Positions 5,730 through 8,048 of a DNA stretch of 8,048 nucleotides are shown here, one piece after another. A program made the translations under genes and the position numbers. The DNA lies in assembly GCA_964642485.1 (NCBI GenBank), contig CAZXPA010000030.1:1-8048 (forward strand), written 5' to 3'. This stretch comes from CAZXPA01 sp964642485. GTDB taxonomy: Bacteria; Patescibacteriota; Patescibacteriia; UBA2591; UBA6264. Below the pieces are notes generated by a model. The model did not search any database. It was given only the letters and a program-made list of their open reading frames with translations, and was not told the DNA's origin. How positions within the stretch are numbered: position 1 is the first letter of the stretch; the number at the start of each line of letters is the position of its first letter.

Positions 5730-5748
5730 GGTTGATTATAATAAATCA

Positions 5749-5796
5749 TTATTCTTTTTCTTCAAAAATCTCTGCAGTAAAAATAATATCAACTAC
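5749..5796 (-). pseudogene. Remnant of the 3' end of an AMMECR1 gene
   Basis: Read on the minus strand this stretch encodes VVDIIFTAEIFEEKE followed by TAA. It closely matches the C-terminus of the intact Memo-AMMECR1 protein in this window (EVDIYTYTAEVFEE, then TAA). The match is VDI, a one-residue gap, then TAE-FEE with conservative changes. Upstream of the first Val the similarity stops and an in-frame stop follows after three codons, so it cannot be expressed as part of a protein. The orientation, convergent to the methyltransferase gene, is the same as that of the intact AMMECR1 gene. Its divergence from the intact copy argues that it comes from another allele, not from a recent copy of the present gene. 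Confidence 0.7.
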
Positions 5797-5842
5797 GGCC
5801 GCCATTTAGAATAAGAGTTTTTAAGGGCTATTCTTAAAAAAA

Positions 5843-6100
5843 TCACTTATAAATATCTTTGCGATGATCCGTATCAAAAAAGATTACTGTTCCTGCATTT
5901 TGAAAATAAAAAAATACCCGATAGCGACGGGTGACACGGAAAGAAAACGCAAAAGGAAGAGCACGAACTTTTTTAATATGAAGTCTTGGGTCACGCCAGT
6001 TTTCCTTGAAACGCTTCTCTTGAGTAGCATAAAGGCGTTGGATATTCTGAGGTAACTTTTTAAATATTCGGCTAAAATCGTTCGTTTTGATTAATCTCAT
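5843..6100 (-). CDS. RelE/ParE-family toxin
   Basis: This is an 85-residue basic protein of the RelE/ParE superfamily, whose members cut mRNA at the ribosome or poison gyrase. The fold is recognisable from the start MRLIKTNDFSRIFKKLPQNIQ (strand, then helix), the second helix with FKENWRDPRLHIKKV, the pair of strands LPFAFSFRVTRRYRVFFYF (about 48-66) and the end VIFFDTDHRKDIYK. Basic residues Arg55, Arg58, Arg59, Arg61, His79 and Arg80, together with Tyr84, are candidates for RNA contact or catalysis. Its ATG overlaps the TGA of the upstream partner by four bases (ATGA). No Shine-Dalgarno site precedes it (the mRNA there reads CCUCCU instead), so it probably depends on translational coupling. 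Whether it acts as an RNase or a gyrase poison cannot be told from the sequence. It ends in TGA. Confidence 0.85.
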   Translation of the reverse strand: MRLIKTNDFSRIFKKLPQNIQRLYATQEKRFKENWRDPRLHIKKVRALPFAFSFRVTRRYRVFFYFQNAGTVIFFDTDHRKDIYK

Positions 6101-6303
6101 AATGAGACAGGAGGATATTTCTTAATCGCTTTTTGATAAGAACGTTTAATACGGTCTGGATGAGCACAATCTTTTAAATTCTCTTGAGGAAAGAGTAACA
6201 TAACTTCGTTTCTTAACAACCGAAGCTCTTCAAGAATAGCTTTGAGCGTTTGAGAATGGGCGGGAATATTTACTTTGGTTTTGGCTTGCATTTTTTGTTT
6301 CAT
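6097..6303 (-). CDS. Probable antitoxin partner of the RelE/ParE toxin
   Basis: This 68-residue protein is not one I can place in a named antitoxin family. It is called an antitoxin from context: it is the first gene of a two-gene unit, overlaps the toxin start by four bases (ATGA), has the usual small size, and is followed by a RelE-type toxin. An N-terminal segment, AKTKVNIPAHSQTL, could form a short strand. A long helix follows (about residues 19-45, AILEELRLLRNEVMLLFP), and a basic C-terminal part with DRIKRSYQKAIKKYP could wrap around the toxin. No obvious helix-turn-helix is seen. The start is uncertain: neither the ATG at 6303 nor the one three codons on has a clear ribosome binding site, but the promoter at 6336-6364 fits either, with a leader of about 26 nt. 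Confidence 0.72.
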   Translation of the reverse strand: MKQKMQAKTKVNIPAHSQTLKAILEELRLLRNEVMLLFPQENLKDCAHPDRIKRSYQKAIKKYPPVSL

Positions 6304-6335
6304 ATATTCAGGTTAACTCTTTGTTATCAGCTTTA

Positions 6336-6364
6336 ATCATAAAACTTTATTAGATAGATGTCAA
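6336..6364 (-). promoter_or_regulatory. Consensus promoter of the toxin-antitoxin operon
   Basis: On the minus strand: -35 box TTGACA (6364-6359), a 17-bp spacer, and a -10 box TATGAT (6341-6336). The boxes and spacing are the same as in the promoter at 57-85. Transcription should begin near 6329. A GTTAAC palindrome at 6312-6317 lies between this and the antitoxin ATG and might serve as an operator, but it is only six bases long. Confidence 0.82.
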
Positions 6365-6384
6365 CAATAGTCAGTGGGGATAAA

Positions 6385-6441
6385 TTGCTTTTCCTCATTG
6401 GCTTAAATATCTTAGCCAGCCTTGCTCTTTATTCTTCAAAA
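6385..6441 (+). pseudogene. Remnant of the 3' end of the methyltransferase gene
   Basis: Read on the plus strand this encodes LLFLIGLNILASLALYSSK, the same as the last 19 residues before the terminal Ala of the intact methyltransferase protein except for one Phe-to-Leu change. Six of the 19 codons differ and five of those changes are synonymous. Upstream of 6385 the similarity fades (VSGDK against GVYQT) and no start or body of the gene remains. Downstream the frame continues into TSAV and a TAA at 6454-6456. Its final bases overlap the stop codon and last four codons of the intact AMMECR1 gene, which shows how the two genes once met tail to tail. Confidence 0.8.
6397..6441 (+). repeat. 45-bp direct repeat, right copy
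   Basis: This is the partner of 5607-5651 (43 of 45 identical). Here the sequence is no longer the end of a functional methyltransferase gene, but its last 13 bases serve as the end of the Memo-AMMECR1 gene on the other strand. Confidence 0.9.
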
Positions 6442-8012
6442 ACCTCAGCGGTATAAGTATAAATATCTACCTCACCGGTTTTCCAGGCATCCACAGGTAA
6501 ACCTGCTTTTTGATAACAAAGCTGGCCCATAAATGTCTCTAAGTCCCAGTTATTTTCTGTTGCCACTTGAGGCAAAAACACCCCTGATTTAAGGCCTTTT
6601 TGAACTATAACTCCATGTATGCCCATTTCAATTTCCTTAAAAGGGTCTTTTACTTTTTTCAAAGGAGAAAGAACAGAAACCTCAATATTTATTTGTTTCA
6701 TCTCTTGTAATTCAACTGGGAAAAAACGGGTATCTTGAGTTGCTGCGGCTATAGCCATTTGAGAAACAACCTGATACAAAGGCTGTTTCTCTTCTACAAT
6801 CCTGCCAAGACAACCCCTTAACTGATGGTTTTTTCTTAAGGTGACAAAAGCTCCTTGAGGTTGTTTTAATGTAGAAGAAATATCTTTAAATTCAGGAATC
6901 TTTTTATTTTCTAAATATTCTTCAATGCTTTGCCGAGCAACTTGAAGAAGGGTTTGCCTATCCTCTTCTGATAAAGTTCCTGACGATAAGTCCTCTTTAC
7001 TTTTGCCCCCACCACCAAATCTTTGGTGTGGGGACAGGCTAAAAGCAATACTAGCATAACCAACCACACTTAAATGACCACCACTAATACCCTGCCTGCC
7101 GGCCGGCAGGTCACCTGAATTAGCATATTTTAAAAGTTTTATCTGATTTAGGCCTAGAGATTTAGCCAAAACCAAAGCCACTTTAATTGGTTCTCCGCCA
7201 CAAGCACAGGTATCTAAGCCAGGCAATTCTTGAGCCATTGATTCTTTAACAGCTCGGTTAAACTCCTGTAACTCACCAGTTAAAATTGCTTGAATAGTTT
7301 TTTGATCAACTTCATTAGCTATCTGATAGGGCGGATAATGAGATAAATCAGAACTAATAACAACCAAGGTTTTCTGATCAATATATTTGCTTAAGGTTTG
7401 AGCTAAAATCTGAACATTTTCATTATTTGGCTGGCTTATAATAATCGGGACAATTTTAAAATCTTTTAAAACTTTTTGCAAAAAGGGCAGCATAACCTCT
7501 AAACAATGTTCTTGCTGATGAGCTAAGGGCCGATAAAAGATTTTTTCATCTTCCTTAATTAATTTTTCACTCAATTCCGAATCTACCTCTATTTGTCCCA
7601 AAGGTGTTTGATAAAGCCCCTGTTTATAAACTGAACTACCATTAAACCAATCGGTATGAGAAGGGCCAATTAAAATAACAGTTTTAAAGTTTTTACCAAT
7701 TAATTTTTTAAAACCATAAGCGGCCACTCCTCCAGAATATTGATAACCAGCATGAGGGATAATTAACATTTTTAATTCCCCTTCTACTTCTATGTCCTCA
7801 GCCTGATTTAAAAAATAATCAATTTGTTTAGATAAGGTTTGTTTATCGCCTGGGTAAAAAGAACCAGCCACTACCGGGAGTCTAATTAATAATTCTTTTT
7901 GAGGTATTTTTTGTTTTGGCATAAGTTTAAGAGATAAAATTATTATAAAAATAAATAAAATAATTAAAATAATGATTAGGATAAAATAAATATTTTTTCT
8001 TTTTGTTAACAT
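6429..8012 (-). CDS. Membrane-anchored Memo-AMMECR1 fusion (AmmeMemoRadiSam proteins B and A)
   Basis: This 527-residue protein has a basic N-terminus and a long hydrophobic helix (about 8-30), then a Memo domain (about 44-324) and an AMMECR1 domain (about 350-527). Memo signs: VAGSFYPGD (48-56), IPHAGYQYSGG, IGPSHTDW, QEHCLEVMLPFLQ, SSDLSHY, TCACGGEPIK and YANSGD. His87, His119, His225 and Cys271 match the metal-binding site of human MEMO1 (His49, His81, His192, Cys244). AMMECR1 signs: QGAFVTLRK, the hallmark LRGCLG (399-404 region), DTRFFPV and the end VDIYTYTAEVFEE. The two families, with a radical SAM enzyme, make up the AmmeMemoRadiSam set, whose reaction is not settled. The anchor is unusual. 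Two repeat-derived inserts are present: LPAGRQG (302-308) and the linker PHQRFGGGGK (329-338). No clear ribosome binding site precedes the ATG, but starting later would lose the anchor. The radical SAM gene is not in this window. Confidence 0.92.
   Translation of the reverse strand: MLTKRKNIYFILIIILIILFIFIIILSLKLMPKQKIPQKELLIRLPVVAGSFYPGDKQTLSKQIDYFLNQAEDIEVEGELKMLIIPHAGYQYSGGVAAYGFKKLIGKNFKTVILIGPSHTDWFNGSSVYKQGLYQTPLGQIEVDSELSEKLIKEDEKIFYRPLAHQQEHCLEVMLPFLQKVLKDFKIVPIIISQPNNENVQILAQTLSKYIDQKTLVVISSDLSHYPPYQIANEVDQKTIQAILTGELQEFNRAVKESMAQELPGLDTCACGGEPIKVALVLAKSLGLNQIKLLKYANSGDLPAGRQGISGGHLSVVGYASIAFSLSPHQRFGGGGKSKEDLSSGTLSEEDRQTLLQVARQSIEEYLENKKIPEFKDISSTLKQPQGAFVTLRKNHQLRGCLGRIVEEKQPLYQVVSQMAIAAATQDTRFFPVELQEMKQINIEVSVLSPLKKVKDPFKEIEMGIHGVIVQKGLKSGVFLPQVATENNWDLETFMGQLCYQKAGLPVDAWKTGEVDIYTYTAEVFEE
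7007..7033. repeat. Hairpin-forming repeat in the Memo-AMMECR1 linker
   Basis: CCCCACCACCAAA (7007-7019) pairs with TTTGGTGTGGGG (7022-7033) over 12 bp with one bulged base and almost no loop. It encodes HQRFGGGG in the linker between the two domains, where an insert costs least. Its GC content and palindromic form set it apart from the surrounding gene, so it is probably another small inserted repeat rather than part of the ancestral protein. Confidence 0.55.
7089..7109. repeat. 21-bp in-frame palindromic insert encoding LPAGRQG
   Basis: The core CCTGCCGGCCGGCAGG (7095-7110) is a perfect 16-bp palindrome with 14 G or C bases in an AT-rich gene. On the coding strand the 21 bases encode LPAGRQG (residues 302-308), placed exactly inside the conserved Memo motif YANSGD-(x)SG..VVGYA. 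Removing the seven residues restores YANSGDISGGHLSVVGYASIAF-type sequence, cited here in two parts: YANSGD and ISGGHLSVVGYASIAF. The same peptide is, to my recollection, frequent in CPR proteins, which suggests a dispersed palindromic element. Confidence 0.8.
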
Positions 8013-8048
8013 TTCTACAATTTACAATTTTAAATTTTTAACCTTACT

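Noticed and set aside
5534..5809. Plus-strand open frame across the methyltransferase end and the terminator
   Set aside because: It runs through the terminator hairpin and the AMMECR1 remnant and shows no protein features.
5808..5842. Possible hairpin (TTTTTAAG / CTTAAAAA) as a terminator of the toxin gene
   Set aside because: The stem is almost entirely A and T and, read on the minus strand, has its T run before rather than after the stem, so it does not fit a rho-independent terminator.
5864..6055. Plus-strand open frame opposite the toxin gene
   Set aside because: It is the reverse of a clear RelE/ParE-type gene and has no ribosome binding site.
6109..6114. AGGAGG on the plus strand as a ribosome binding site
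   Set aside because: No start codon follows at a suitable distance on the plus strand; it is part of the antitoxin coding sequence on the other strand.
1..8048. CRISPR array, tRNA or rRNA gene, riboswitch, phage or integrase gene
   Set aside because: No regularly spaced repeats with spacers, no cloverleaf or ribosomal RNA sequence, no recognisable aptamer and no recombinase were seen on reading both strands.

Overview
The window reads as a piece of a low-GC, compact bacterial genome, most likely from the Candidate Phyla Radiation (Patescibacteria, Parcubacteria/Microgenomates side). This assignment is inference. It rests on a glutaredoxin-like exported protein and a membrane spermidine-synthase-like protein of the type common in those genomes, on short palindromic inserts inside coding sequences (including one encoding LPAGRQG, a peptide I recall as recurrent in CPR proteins), and on the generally AT-rich sequence. 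TGA is used as a stop codon (membrane methyltransferase, toxin), so the TGA=Gly code of Gracilibacteria/SR1 does not apply.

Layout. 1-472: a near-perfect sigma70-type promoter drives a small three-helix membrane protein of unknown function, whose base composition is richer in GC than its neighbours. 493-523: a strong hairpin lies between it and the convergent groEL. 541-2756: groES-groEL operon on the minus strand, with a related repeat before each gene and a consensus promoter at 2728-2756. No convincing CIRCE operator is visible. 2750-5657: an oppositely directed two-gene unit whose promoter appears to share its -35 heptamer with the groES promoter. It encodes a membrane-tethered thioredoxin-like protein and a large polytopic protein with a central spermidine-synthase-like methyltransferase fold; the unit ends in a textbook terminator. 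5843-6364: a RelE/ParE-type toxin with a small upstream partner (antitoxin) and its own consensus promoter, on the minus strand. 6429-8012: a Memo (AmmeMemoRadiSam protein B) domain fused to an AMMECR1 (protein A) domain behind an N-terminal membrane anchor, on the minus strand.

Two things stand out beyond the genes. First, the toxin-antitoxin module sits between two versions of the same gene-end junction. On its left is the intact 3' end of the methyltransferase gene followed by a decayed 3' end of an AMMECR1 gene. On its right is a decayed 3' end of the methyltransferase gene overlapping the intact AMMECR1 gene. The two versions differ mainly at synonymous sites, which points to two diverged alleles brought together rather than a simple recent duplication. 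Second, several short palindromic or inverted-repeat elements of different sequence have entered coding regions without breaking the frame (3184-3238, 3931-4010, 7007-7033, 7089-7109), and another family surrounds groES.

GroES/GroEL is a self-contained folding machine. The thioredoxin-like and methyltransferase genes overlap and are probably co-translated, but their joint role is unknown. The Memo-AMMECR1 protein normally works with a radical SAM partner, which is not in this window.
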